Counted from the first letter of the stretch, positions 25,672-34,325 are shown. The stretch: 64,000 nt of DNA from SELP01 sp035969385 (GCF_035969385.1 NZ_JAYKKJ010000007.1:62001-126000), one strand, 5' to 3'. Notes: generated from the letters alone by a model not told the origin. Numbers and translations: made by a program.

Positions 25672-26091
25672 ATGACCGGAAAATTTGAGCTTTATAGAGA
25701 TGCGGCTGGGGAGTTTCGATTTCGACTGAAGGCAAGCAACGGCGAAATATTACTAGTTAGTGAGGGCTACAAACAAAGGGCCAGCGCCATCAACGGTATC
25801 GCGTCGGTGAAGAAAAACGCAGCCATAGACGCCCAATTCGAGCGAAAGGAAACCAAGTCCGGTAGCCACATGTTCAATCTAAAGGCGTCAAACGGACAGG
25901 TTATCAGCCACAGCGAAAGCTATACTTCAACCTCAAGCCGCGACAACGGTATTGAATCGGTAAAGAAGAGCGCACGATCCGCGGAAATTATCGATGCCTC
26001 TATGACTGGGGCTTCAAAAGTATCTAGACGCACAATTGAGAAGATTTCAGAGGATTATCGAGACGAGTTAAGGCGGCTCGTTGATCGTTGA
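25672..26091 (+). CDS. YegP-like DUF1508 protein with C-terminal helical extension; candidate antitoxin
   Basis: A 139-residue protein with two tandem DUF1508 repeats (about 4-52 and 57-103; each has F/Y...FRF.LKASNGE or MFNLKASNGQ followed by an I..VKKNA/VKKSA element). This is the YegP-type layout, normally about 110 residues. An extra C-terminal stretch (about 108-139) rich in charged residues ends in a predicted amphipathic helix (SRRTIEKISEDYRDELRRLV). It overlaps the following doc-type gene by 4 bp with a strong GGAGG ribosome binding site of its own. Base composition is much AT-richer than its neighbours. An antitoxin role is inferred from the overlap and order (small gene first, toxin second). 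Confidence 0.75.
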   Translation: MTGKFELYRDAAGEFRFRLKASNGEILLVSEGYKQRASAINGIASVKKNAAIDAQFERKETKSGSHMFNLKASNGQVISHSESYTSTSSRDNGIESVKKSARSAEIIDASMTGASKVSRRTIEKISEDYRDELRRLVDR

Positions 26092-26471
26092 CAGCTCATT
26101 ACCGGATAAAGTTTAGCGATGCTATTGCTGCACATCAATACGCGTTGCTTTTCGGTGGGCGAGCTGGGATAATAAACGAAAATGGGCTGCATTCGGCCAT
26201 TTCGCGTCCATATAATGGATATTTCCGTTTCATACATGAAAAATCGGCGGCTCTAATGCACGCTGTTATCGCAAATCATCCTTTTGCGGACGCAAATAAA
26301 CGTACTGCACTGCAACTTACGCTGCTTCTTATTCGTCGATCAGGATACGAGCTAAACTTGATGCCCGGCGAACGACTGGATGACATAGTTGTAGATGTTG
26401 CAGCGAAAAGATTGGAGTTCAAAGGACTGTGTGAATGGTTCGAATGCAGATTGGTGCGTGCAAACCGATAA
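26088..26471 (+). CDS. Death-on-curing (Doc) family Fic-fold toxin
   Basis: A 127-residue Fic/Doc protein, close to the 126 residues of P1 Doc. The active-site motif is HPFADANKR (residues 64-72, H64 catalytic, K71-R72), matching the Doc form of the Fic motif in which the usual G is replaced and K takes the anion-hole position. P1 Doc phosphorylates EF-Tu and arrests translation. It starts at a TTG that overlaps the stop of the DUF1508 gene (TTGA). GC content in two hand-counted lines is 45-48% versus about 63% in rpoD, so recent acquisition is likely. No Phd/YefM gene precedes it. Confidence 0.88.
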   Translation: MTAHYRIKFSDAIAAHQYALLFGGRAGIINENGLHSAISRPYNGYFRFIHEKSAALMHAVIANHPFADANKRTALQLTLLLIRRSGYELNLMPGERLDDIVVDVAAKRLEFKGLCEWFECRLVRANR

Positions 26472-26503
26472 CCATTTGTCTTAATCGTATGCGGAGCGTC
26501 TTC

Positions 26504-26770
26504 ATGAACATTTTCTCCAAGCTTTTCGGTGGCGGCAAACCAGCGCCAGAGCCCGTCGTCTACAAGGATTTCCGCATCTTCGCTGACCCGGTGAAAGAGG
26601 CGGGGGGCTATCGCATTTCCGCCCGCATCGAGAAGGACTTCGGGGACGAGACCAAGACCCATCAGATGGTTCGCGCCGATACGGTCCCTTCGTTGGAAGA
26701 GGCATTGGGCGCAACCGTGGACAAGGCGAAATTCTTCATCGACCAGATGGGCGACCGGATTTTCGGCTGA
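26504..26770 (+). CDS. HlyU family protein
   Basis: An 88-residue HlyU-family protein (MNIFSKLFGGGKPAPEPVVYKDFRIFADPVKE...), matching the alphaproteobacterial PF10115 group and unrelated to the ArsR-type HlyU of Vibrio. The short N-terminus is followed by an alpha/beta domain ending DKAKFFIDQMGDRIF. I start it at 26504 because GGAG lies 8 nt upstream; the frame is open further upstream into the Doc gene. Normal GC returns here. The molecular function is unknown. Confidence 0.82.
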   Translation: MNIFSKLFGGGKPAPEPVVYKDFRIFADPVKEAGGYRISARIEKDFGDETKTHQMVRADTVPSLEEALGATVDKAKFFIDQMGDRIFG

Positions 26771-26774
26771 CCGG

Positions 26775-27188
26775 ATGCATGGGGCCTTCACCATCCGCAC
26801 CTCTGGGCAGGGGCTCTATGAATTCACCGATCAGGTGGCGGATTGGGTGACGGGCTCTGGCCTCCTCACGCTGTTTGTCCGTCACACCTCCTGTTCGCTC
26901 CTGATCCAGGAAAACGCCGACCCCGAGGTGCAGACCGACCTGGCCGCGTTTTTTCACAGGCTGGTGCCGCCCACGAGTGACCCATCCATGGCCTATCTGA
27001 CCCATACCTACGAGGGGCCGGACGATATGCCGGCCCATATAAAGGCAGCGATGCTGCCGGTCAGCTTGTCGATTCCTGTCGAAAATGGGCGAATGGCTCT
27101 GGGAACATGGCAAGGAATTTACCTTTTCGAACATCGGGACCGGCCCCATCAGCGCACCATCGCTGCCCATCTGATGCGCGACCGATAG
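26775..27188 (+). CDS. YjbQ/UPF0047 family protein (secondary thiamine-phosphate synthase-like)
   Basis: A 137-residue protein with the full UPF0047 domain. The conserved LFVRHTSCSLLIQENADPEV segment (about 35-54) and the late WQGIYLFEHRDRPHQR metal-binding end are both present. Some members have weak thiamine-phosphate synthase activity, but the physiological role is unproven. It starts 4 bp after the HlyU stop and is probably co-transcribed with it. Confidence 0.88.
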   Translation: MHGAFTIRTSGQGLYEFTDQVADWVTGSGLLTLFVRHTSCSLLIQENADPEVQTDLAAFFHRLVPPTSDPSMAYLTHTYEGPDDMPAHIKAAMLPVSLSIPVENGRMALGTWQGIYLFEHRDRPHQRTIAAHLMRDR

Positions 27189-27301
27189 CCCCACGATCTG
27201 GTGGGTGACAATTCGGGCTACCCAAATCCTGCCAAGCCCCCTATAGTGGCTGTGGATAACTGGGACAAAATACCCAGACGGCAGTAGATGAGGACAGGAC
27301 C

Positions 27302-27769
27302 ATGCGTTGCCCGTTTTGTGGAAACGTCGATACACAAGTGAAGGATTCACGCCCCGCCGAAGACCATGTCGCCATTCGCAGGCGGCGGTTTTGTCCGGCC
27401 TGTGGCGGACGTTTCACCACCTATGAGCGGGTGCAGCTGCGCGACCTCGTGGTGATCAAATCGAACGGCCGGCGCGAGGATTTCGACCGCGACAAGCTGG
27501 AACGGTCGATCCGCATCGCGCTTCAGAAACGCCCGGTCGAACCAGAGCGGATGGACCAGATGATTTCCGGCATTGTGCGCAGGCTGGAAAGCATGGGCGA
27601 AACCGACATCGCGTCCTCGACCATCGGCGAGATCGTGATGGAAAGCCTCGCCCGGATCGACACCGTGGCCTATGTCCGGTTTGCCAGCGTTTACAAGAAC
27701 TTCCAGGCCGCCGACGACTTTGACAAGTTCATCGACGAACTGCGGCCCGATCCCAAGCCGGAAGGGTGA
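27302..27769 (+). CDS. nrdR: Transcriptional repressor NrdR
   Basis: A 155-residue NrdR. The N-terminal zinc ribbon (CPFCGN at 3-8, CPACGGRFTTYERV at about 31-44) binds DNA, and an ATP-cone (about 49-139, VIKSNGRREDFDRDKL) senses ATP/dATP. It represses ribonucleotide reductase genes at NrdR boxes; no clear NrdR box is seen upstream of its own gene. Its stop overlaps the ribD start (GTGA), the usual nrdR-ribD arrangement. Confidence 0.96.
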   Translation: MRCPFCGNVDTQVKDSRPAEDHVAIRRRRFCPACGGRFTTYERVQLRDLVVIKSNGRREDFDRDKLERSIRIALQKRPVEPERMDQMISGIVRRLESMGETDIASSTIGEIVMESLARIDTVAYVRFASVYKNFQAADDFDKFIDELRPDPKPEG

Positions 27770-28854
27770 CCCCCGCCGCTGACAGGCGGTTCATGGCGCT
27801 TGCGCTGGCCCTTGGCCGGCGCGGGCAGGGCCGGGTCTGGCCCAATCCGGCGGTGGGATGCGTCATCGTCCGCGGTGGGCGGATCGTCGGGCGCGGCTGG
27901 ACCGCCGATGGCGGTCGGCCCCATGCGGAACCGCGGGCCCTGGCGCAGGCCGGGGATGCGGCGCGCGGTGCCACCGCCTATGTCACTCTGGAACCCTGCG
28001 CTCATTACGGAAAATCCCCCCCCTGCGCCGATGCGCTGATCGCGGCGGGTGTCGCGCGCGTGGTCGTCGCCACCGGCGATCCGGACCCGCGCGTCGCGGG
28101 CCGGGGCATTGCCCGCCTTCGCGACGCGGGGATCGAGGTGGTCGAAGGCGTTCTGCAGGCCGAAGCTGACCGCGACCATGCCGGGTTTTTCCTGCGGATC
28201 ACTGAAACCCGCCCCTTCGTCACCCTGAAACTGGCCCTGTCCATCGACGGGCGGATCGCCACGGGCAGCGGCGACAGCCAGTGGATCACCGGACCCGAGG
28301 CCCGGCGCATGGTCCATGCCATGCGGGCGCGGCATGATGCGGTCATGGTCGGCGCGGGCACCGCGCGGGCGGACGACCCGGCGCTGACCGTGCGTGGAAT
28401 CGGGATCACTCGGCAACCGGCGCGGGTCGTGGTGTCGCGCAGGCTGGACCTGCCGCGCGACGGGGCGCTGGCCCGGACCGCGCACGAGGTGCCGCTGTTC
28501 CTGTGCCACGGCCCGGATGCCGAAGTCGGTCCTTGGCACGATCTGGGCGCGGTTCTGCTTCCGGTGCCGGTCGAGGGTGGTCAGGTGGACGCGGGCGCGG
28601 CCCTGTCGGCGTTGGCGGGCGAGGGGATCACGCGGGTCTTCTGCGAAGGCGGCGGGACGCTGGCCGCCTCGCTTTTGTCGGCCGATCTGGTGGACGAACT
28701 GGTGGTCTTTGGCGGCGGCGTGGCCATCGGCGCCGAGGGCACGCCGGGACTGGCCGCAATGGGCATCGCAACCCTATCCGAGGCGCCGCGATTCACCCTG
28801 TCCGAGACCCGGAACGTCGCGCAGGACGTGCTGACGGTCTGGCGCCGGACTTGA
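27766..28854 (+). CDS. ribD: Bifunctional riboflavin deaminase/reductase RibD
   Basis: A 362-residue RibD. The N-terminal cytidine-deaminase-like domain has the zinc motif HAEPRAL (about 47-53) and LEPCAHYGKSPPC (about 74-86). The C-terminal reductase domain (about 145-360) carries LALSIDGRIATGSGDSQWITG. It converts the GTP-derived pyrimidine through deamination and NADPH reduction in riboflavin synthesis. It uses a GTG start overlapping nrdR. The remaining rib genes are 4.8 kb downstream, beyond an opposite-strand capsule cassette. Confidence 0.95.
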   Translation: MTPAADRRFMALALALGRRGQGRVWPNPAVGCVIVRGGRIVGRGWTADGGRPHAEPRALAQAGDAARGATAYVTLEPCAHYGKSPPCADALIAAGVARVVVATGDPDPRVAGRGIARLRDAGIEVVEGVLQAEADRDHAGFFLRITETRPFVTLKLALSIDGRIATGSGDSQWITGPEARRMVHAMRARHDAVMVGAGTARADDPALTVRGIGITRQPARVVVSRRLDLPRDGALARTAHEVPLFLCHGPDAEVGPWHDLGAVLLPVPVEGGQVDAGAALSALAGEGITRVFCEGGGTLAASLLSADLVDELVVFGGGVAIGAEGTPGLAAMGIATLSEAPRFTLSETRNVAQDVLTVWRRT

Positions 28855-28878
28855 CCTTTTCGAATATTGCGGTCCCGA

Positions 28879-30918
28879 CTACCGCCATAAATGCGCGTAT
28901 GTGGCAAAGGCGCCTTGCAGTTTTGCGACAATACGATTGATCCGCCCCGGCGCGGGGATCGCACCCAATTCCAGCCGGTCCAGCGCCACTTCTACCGGGC
29001 AGGGCAGCCCGGTCAGCGGGTCGAAATAGCGCGGGTAGTCGATCAGAACGGCATGGGCGAGCGCCACAAGATCGGGCCGCGCCTGCCGGTGCGGCACCGG
29101 CTTCGCCCGGTCTTCGGTCAGCCCCCATCCGGCATAAAACGGCCGCCCAAGGCATGTCACCCGCTTGCCCCGCAACAGCGCCTCGAACCCGAGGGTCGAA
29201 GTGATGGTCCAGACCTCGTCGACCGCATCTATCGCCGCGACCGGATCTGTCCGGGTCAGCACCGCATCGGCCAGCGCTTCGGCCCCTGCGACTGCACCCT
29301 CTCGCAACCCGGCCTCGACGTCCGGGTGCGGTTTATACAGGATCACCGCCGCCGGATTGGCCCGACGCGCGGCCTCGAGCAGGGCCTGATTTGTCGCCAC
29401 CTCACCCGCGCCAAGCTGGATAGAGGCGTCGTCTTCCACCTGTCCCGGCACGAGGATCCGCCGCCCGGCGGGCAGGCCGGGGGGCAGGGCCGCGCCGCCC
29501 AGATTGTATTTGGTGACACCGGATTTCGCGATCCGGCGGATCAGGCGTTCGGCCCGCGCCCGTGCGTCACCGGGCAGCCCCTCTGCCGCCTCGATCAGCC
29601 GGTCCAGCCGGCTTTCCCGCGTCGGGTCATAGTAGATACCCAGATCGTCGCAAACGAGGCTGAGCGGCGGGATCAGATCGGCGCCCAATCCCCGCGACCG
29701 CAGGAACCCGTCCTCGACCCGGACCGCGGCGGGGTAGGGGGCGGATTTCCCGGCCCAGACCATCTGCCGCCGCCCGTCCATTTCGGCCCGCGCCGTGGCC
29801 CGGTCGGGCGCATCCTCGAACACCATCTTGCGGTGCCGCCCAAAGGCGCGCTGTAACGGCCCGCGCTTCCACAGCCGCATCCCGGACGCGACCCAGCCGT
29901 GATGGTCCTCGCGCCAGCCGCGGGTCAGCGCCTCGAGCGTGGTGATCGCCTCTTCCAGCGTGCACAGCCGGTCGCGGTAGGGATCGTACCAAGTCGGGTA
30001 GAGGATCATCGCGCCCGCGAACAGCTGCGCCCGGGTCAGCCGCCGCTGCCGCCGGTCCAGCGGCATCCGGTCGTCCGTCAGGCCCCAGCCGGCATAGAAC
30101 GGCTGGCCCATGACGACCGGCTTGTGGCCCGCAAGGATCGCCTCGAACCCCAGTTGCGAGGACACGGTATAGACCGCCACGGCCCCCTCCAGCAGGCACC
30201 AGGGGGACAGGGCGGCGTCGATGATCGCGGTGTTGTCGTCGCAGTCGTCCGTGGTGAAATAGCCCTGCCGGTGGCCCGCGTCACTTTCCGGGTGTGATCG
30301 GATCAGGATGCGGGCGCCGGGGTTTTCGTCGCGGGCCAGAAACAGCATCTCGCGGAAGGTGTTGCGATCCGCCCGGCTCGCCTTGATCGAGGCATCGCCA
30401 CGGGTCTGGTCGATTACAAGGACATAGCCAGGGTCGGGCGCGGGCAGGGCGGGGTCGAAGGCGTTGTATTTCGACAGATGCCCGGATTTCAGCCGCTCTA
30501 TCGCCGCGCGGGCGCGGTTCAGGATCGCCGTGTCGTCCAGCGGGTCGTCGGTTAGAATCCGTTCCAGATCAGAGGGTTGCGCGGGGTCGAAATGCACGCC
30601 GGACCGGTCGAGGCACAGGCCAAGGGGCGGTTCCCCATCGCGCCCCGGCAGGACCGACCGCAGAAAGGCATCTTCGACCCGCAGCACCGGTGCGCCGGTC
30701 CAATCGGCCACCTTTTCACCGCGTGGGCTGGTCGGGCTTTGGCCCCAGACGCCAATCATGTCCCCCTCGGCCCCCGGCTTACCGATCCGGATGTCATAGC
30801 CCGACAATTCCAGTATCCGGCGCACGGTGCCCTGCGTCAGGAACCCACCGTTATAGACGAAAAGCCGCCGCGAGGTGTCCCCCGCGGCGGGCGTTTCCGG
30901 GTTTGACCGCTGTGTCAC
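28879..30918 (-). CDS. kpsC: KpsC-like capsule polysaccharide beta-Kdo transferase
   Basis: A 679-residue cytoplasmic or membrane-associated glycosyltransferase with two homologous halves (about 15-330 and 345-665). Each contains the repeated signature QLGFEAILAGHKPVVMGQPFYAGWGLTDD or TLGFEALLRGKRVTCLGRPFYAGWGLTED, with DPxRxS and HPD elements. KpsC builds the beta-Kdo linker on lipid that anchors group 2 capsules for ABC export. It has a GTG start overlapping the wza-like stop by 4 bp (GTGA). Neighbours are the export protein and kpsS; kpsMTE are not present. Confidence 0.93.
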   Translation of the reverse strand: MTQRSNPETPAAGDTSRRLFVYNGGFLTQGTVRRILELSGYDIRIGKPGAEGDMIGVWGQSPTSPRGEKVADWTGAPVLRVEDAFLRSVLPGRDGEPPLGLCLDRSGVHFDPAQPSDLERILTDDPLDDTAILNRARAAIERLKSGHLSKYNAFDPALPAPDPGYVLVIDQTRGDASIKASRADRNTFREMLFLARDENPGARILIRSHPESDAGHRQGYFTTDDCDDNTAIIDAALSPWCLLEGAVAVYTVSSQLGFEAILAGHKPVVMGQPFYAGWGLTDDRMPLDRRQRRLTRAQLFAGAMILYPTWYDPYRDRLCTLEEAITTLEALTRGWREDHHGWVASGMRLWKRGPLQRAFGRHRKMVFEDAPDRATARAEMDGRRQMVWAGKSAPYPAAVRVEDGFLRSRGLGADLIPPLSLVCDDLGIYYDPTRESRLDRLIEAAEGLPGDARARAERLIRRIAKSGVTKYNLGGAALPPGLPAGRRILVPGQVEDDASIQLGAGEVATNQALLEAARRANPAAVILYKPHPDVEAGLREGAVAGAEALADAVLTRTDPVAAIDAVDEVWTITSTLGFEALLRGKRVTCLGRPFYAGWGLTEDRAKPVPHRQARPDLVALAHAVLIDYPRYFDPLTGLPCPVEVALDRLELGAIPAPGRINRIVAKLQGAFATYAHLWR

Positions 30919-32045
30919 TGGCCAAGATTTGCGGCAGCATCCACCTGTTGCAGCGACCCGAAGATGGCGGCGATCGTCTTGTTGAACTGGACGAACGGGG
31001 CCTCGGTCACATAGACAGTGTCGCCGTCGCGGATTGCGAAATCGCGGGCCATGAACATGCCGTTGGGCTGGGTCAGATCAAGGACGTAGATCATCCGCTG
31101 GGTGCCGATCAGGGTCGGGTCTCCGACCAGTTGCTGGGCGATCTCCTCGGGTTCGTTGCGGAACACGAAGACGCCGGTCGGGTCGGCCACGTTGGACGAC
31201 AGGCCACCGACCTGGGCAATCGCCTCGATCGCCGAAATCGACTGGCTTTCAAAGGTCAGGCGGCTTTGCGACCCGGTGGCGCCGAGGGCGGTAAAGCTGC
31301 GGGTGTCTTCCTCGACGATGATCCGGTCGCCGGGGCGCAGGGCGATGTCATGGGCGGGGTGGTTGTACAGGTCTTCGAACCAGACCGATCCGGTATGGTC
31401 GCCGCGCACCACGCGGACCTGCGCAATCTCGGGGCGGATCGCGATGCCGCCCGCGCGGGCCAGCATGGACGACAGGGTCCGGGTCGGCCGTTCGATGGCA
31501 TAGACGCCCTGACTTGCGACGCCCCCCACGACGGACACGGTACCACCATCGCCGGCAAGGCGGCGGACCTGCACCTGCGGGTCGGGGGTCTGTTCGCCCA
31601 GTTTCTCGGTAATGATCCGGCGGATCGCCTCGGGCGTGTTGCCTGCGGCGCGGATTCGGCCCGCGTAGGGAACAAAAATGAACCCGGCACCATCCACCTG
31701 CACTTCTTCCAGCACCGTCGCGGGCTGGCCCGCGGGCACCAGAAGCCCGTCATCCACGTTTTCCCAGATGGTCAGGCCCAGAACATCACCGGGGCGGATC
31801 GTATCGGACCCGACAAGAGACGCATTCAGGAAGCCCTCGGAAAAACCAAGCGCAGGCGTGACAGAGGCGATCCGGTTCACCCGGTCGTCAACAGCAAGGA
31901 CAAAGGCATCGCCTTCACGCAGGACGGAACCCGCGAAAATCTCGTTCTTGTTGGGCCCCGATCTGGGCAGCCCGCAAGACATGACAAGGGTGCAGGCGGC
32001 AACGATGGCCGCGCCCCGTGCAAGGCGCAAACGGATGGAAGTCAC
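30915..32045 (-). CDS. Polysaccharide export outer-membrane lipoprotein (Wza/KpsD-like)
   Basis: A 376-residue precursor with a lipoprotein signal peptide; the lipobox VMSC puts the modified cysteine at C24. The poly_export domain (about 70-165, GDVLGLTIWE...VPYAGRIRAAGNTPEAIRR) is followed by SLBB-type repeats (about 170-330). Such proteins form the outer-membrane capsule export channel. It has a GTG start, supported by GAGGAG 8 nt upstream. It is translationally coupled to kpsC. Confidence 0.9.
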   Translation of the reverse strand: MTSIRLRLARGAAIVAACTLVMSCGLPRSGPNKNEIFAGSVLREGDAFVLAVDDRVNRIASVTPALGFSEGFLNASLVGSDTIRPGDVLGLTIWENVDDGLLVPAGQPATVLEEVQVDGAGFIFVPYAGRIRAAGNTPEAIRRIITEKLGEQTPDPQVQVRRLAGDGGTVSVVGGVASQGVYAIERPTRTLSSMLARAGGIAIRPEIAQVRVVRGDHTGSVWFEDLYNHPAHDIALRPGDRIIVEEDTRSFTALGATGSQSRLTFESQSISAIEAIAQVGGLSSNVADPTGVFVFRNEPEEIAQQLVGDPTLIGTQRMIYVLDLTQPNGMFMARDFAIRDGDTVYVTEAPFVQFNKTIAAIFGSLQQVDAAANLGQ

Positions 32046-32144
32046 TGCTCGGTCTCCTCGACCTGTTATTTTTCTGCCTCAAGTTTTGACGCTAAAGTAT
32101 CGCAATCGGGAGACTATTGCTAGCCATAGGTCTGGTGTGGGCAC

Positions 32145-32162
32145 CAGTTGCACACACAACTG
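32145..32162. promoter_or_regulatory. Palindrome CAGTTG-N6-CAACTG upstream of the wza-like gene
   Basis: Perfect 6-bp arms around CACACA lie in the 145-bp gap upstream of the wza-like gene (minus strand) and just beyond the kpsS stop. It could be an operator for wza-kpsC or a terminator stem for kpsS. No T-run follows. Confidence 0.35.
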
Positions 32163-32190
32163 TTGCCGTGCCGCCGCGCTGTCTGTCAGC

Positions 32191-33480
32191 CTACTTGACC
32201 ACGCGAAGTGTCTGACGCGGCGGGGATTTCCCGGTTGTCAGCGCGTCATAGGGGTCGTCTTCGTCGAGCATCATGTCGACGACCTGCCGCAGCAGTTGCC
32301 GGCGTCCACGCGCCGAATAGAAGCCGCCGGGCACCTGGCTGGTTTCCAGTAGGAACCGCCGATAGTCGCGATAGGCCAGCGCATCGGGGCGTCCGGGGTG
32401 GGCAAAGAATTCCGCCAGCGGCAAGGTCGAAACGAACTCCGGCTTGTCATAGACCGCCCGGCCAAAGGCCTTGAGCGGGATGCCCCGCCACAGCACCTGC
32501 TGCGCGGCAGTGGAATTGACTGTCACGGCGGTGCGGGCGTTGTCCAAAAGCCGGGCAAGCTTGCCCCCGCGGATGTAATGCACCCGGGCTCCGACCCCGC
32601 GCCGGGCCGCTTCACGCCGGATGATCGCCTTCATCGGCGACCGGCCGTTTTCCAGCGGATGCGCCTTGAAAACAAGGTGATGATGGCGCGGCGCGCCCTC
32701 GGCAAAGCCGTCGATCAGCAGCGTCAGGAACTCTTCCATCCGGGTAAAGGGGGAATGTTCCCGGAAACTCGCGTCATGTTCCAGTTGCAGCAGCGCAAGG
32801 TGATAGGGAAAGCCGCCAAACCGGACCCGCGCCGTTGCAATCCGCCGGTCCAGCGCGATCAGCGGCATCAGGAACAGGCGGCGGGTATAGAGCCAGGCTT
32901 CGGTCAGGACCGGCAGTTCCCGGTGTGGGCGGAAGTTACGATAGTCGCCATTCCGGAACAGCACGAACCAGTGATACAGCGCGCCATAGAACACATGGTG
33001 GCGCATGTCCCCCCAATGGGCGGGCGGTTCCGGCAGGTCCATTTGGCTGACCCGTAGCCGGTCGCGCATGTCGGCGATGCTGAAGTCCATCAACCGGGAA
33101 TGGCCGTTCGACCCGCCTCTCTCATAGGTCACCCAATAGGGCCGCATGTAACCTTCTTCGAAGACATGGACCGTCAGCCCGGCGGCTTTCGCGATCTCGA
33201 CCGCCTGCGCGTGGATCGGGCGGGTGTCGCCATACAGGGCGATGTCGGTGATGCCGTGGTCGGCCACGATCTGGCGAAAGGCCTCGGGCCAGTCTTCGGG
33301 CGTGCCGCGAAAGGGGATATAGCCCGGACCGCCGAACCAGAAGGCCCGGTCGCCCGCGTTGAACCCGACGCGCCAAACCTGCGCGCCCGCGGCCCGCAGC
33401 ATCTTGGCAAGCCGATGGAAGAAGGGCCCGTGCGGTCCTTGCAGGAACAGAAATCGCCTGTCTGAAGGGGAACCTGTCAA
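32191..33480 (-). CDS. kpsS: KpsS-like capsule polysaccharide beta-Kdo transferase
   Basis: A 429-residue protein of the KpsS/LipB family (RRFLFLQGPHGPFFHRLAKMLRAAGAQVWRVGFNAGD at the start; NSTAAQQVLWRGIPLKAFGRAVYDKPEF near residue 335). KpsS adds the first Kdo to phosphatidylglycerol, which KpsC then extends. It begins at TTG with GAGGGA about 9 nt upstream; no better start precedes the conserved N-terminus. It faces away from ribE across a 147-bp gap and is separated from wza by 145 bp, so it probably has its own promoter. Confidence 0.92.
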   Translation of the reverse strand: MTGSPSDRRFLFLQGPHGPFFHRLAKMLRAAGAQVWRVGFNAGDRAFWFGGPGYIPFRGTPEDWPEAFRQIVADHGITDIALYGDTRPIHAQAVEIAKAAGLTVHVFEEGYMRPYWVTYERGGSNGHSRLMDFSIADMRDRLRVSQMDLPEPPAHWGDMRHHVFYGALYHWFVLFRNGDYRNFRPHRELPVLTEAWLYTRRLFLMPLIALDRRIATARVRFGGFPYHLALLQLEHDASFREHSPFTRMEEFLTLLIDGFAEGAPRHHHLVFKAHPLENGRSPMKAIIRREAARRGVGARVHYIRGGKLARLLDNARTAVTVNSTAAQQVLWRGIPLKAFGRAVYDKPEFVSTLPLAEFFAHPGRPDALAYRDYRRFLLETSQVPGGFYSARGRRQLLRQVVDMMLDEDDPYDALTTGKSPPRQTLRVVK

Positions 33481-33627
33481 AACCCGTTTTCCCTCATACC
33501 CTTGTTCCGCCTGTCATAGCGTTTCGTTAAGGCAAAATTAAGACCCTTGGGGCTGCGGCCCCGCCGCATCTGCTTGTCTGGCATCTGGCGACAGGCTAGG
33601 TCAGGGGAAAGAACGAAGGATTAAGGC

Positions 33628-34227
33628 ATGTTCACCGGCATCATCACCGATCAAGGGGAGGTTCTGCACCTCGAACAGCGGGGCGACCTGCGCGCGCGGA
33701 TCGGCACCGCCTATGACGTGGCGGGGATCGACCTTGGCGCCTCGATCGCCTGCAACGGGGTCTGCCTGACGGTGATCGCCACGGGAACCGAGCCGAAAAA
33801 CTGGTTCGACGTGGAGATCAGCGCGGAGTCCGTGTCGCTGACCAATATCGGCGACTGGGCTGTGGGGACCGTCCTGAACCTTGAACGGGCGCTGAAGGTC
33901 GGGGACGAATTGGGCGGCCATATCGTGTCGGGTCATGTGGACGGGGTGGCGACCATCACCGCGATGAAGGACGAAGGGGACAGCACCCGCTTCACCTTTG
34001 ACGCACCCGCCGCGTTGGCCCGTTTCGTTGCGCCGAAAGGGTCGGTCGCGCTGAATGGCACCTCGCTGACCGTGAACGAGGTCTCGGGCACGACCTTCGG
34101 GGTCAATATCATCCCCCACACCAAAGAGGTGACCACCTGGGGCGCGGCGCAGGTCGGTGACCGGGTGAATATCGAGATCGACACGATGGCCCGTTACGTC
34201 GCCCGGCTGCGGGAGTTCGAAGGCTAG
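33628..34227 (+). CDS. ribE: Riboflavin synthase alpha chain
   Basis: A 199-residue riboflavin synthase with the diagnostic N-terminus MFTGIITDQGEV and two tandem lumazine-binding barrels (about 1-96 and 97-195; the second has GHVDGVATI and NGTSLTVNEV). It dismutates two lumazine molecules to riboflavin. It is followed by ribB, ribH and nusB on the same strand. No FMN riboswitch was recognised upstream. Confidence 0.95.
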   Translation: MFTGIITDQGEVLHLEQRGDLRARIGTAYDVAGIDLGASIACNGVCLTVIATGTEPKNWFDVEISAESVSLTNIGDWAVGTVLNLERALKVGDELGGHIVSGHVDGVATITAMKDEGDSTRFTFDAPAALARFVAPKGSVALNGTSLTVNEVSGTTFGVNIIPHTKEVTTWGAAQVGDRVNIEIDTMARYVARLREFEG

Positions 34228-34269
34228 AATTTAGGGGACCCAGCGCAGACCTTTTCTCTGAACCACCCC

Positions 34270-34325
34270 GCCGGGTCGCTTGCGGCCCGGCACACGCCCA
34301 CCCGGTTGGGCGCGTGCCTGCCATT
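34270..34325. repeat. Intergenic hairpin repeat, family A copy 2 (ribE-ribB)
   Basis: GCCGGG (34270-34275) pairs with CCCGGC (34286-34291), followed by CACACGCCC and a smaller GC stem, then CGCGTGCCTGCC. The block is nearly identical to 21397-21483, except that copy 1 carries a longer second stem-loop. Confidence 0.65.

Noticed and set aside
28879..33480. Capsule genes as a recent horizontal acquisition
   Set aside because: GC content and codon use look like the neighbouring rib genes, and no integrase, transposase or flanking repeat was seen, so recent transfer is not supported.
33481..33627. Possible FMN riboswitch before ribE
   Set aside because: The conserved RFN core elements are not present here or in the ribE-ribB gap, so rib regulation by a riboswitch is not supported in this window.
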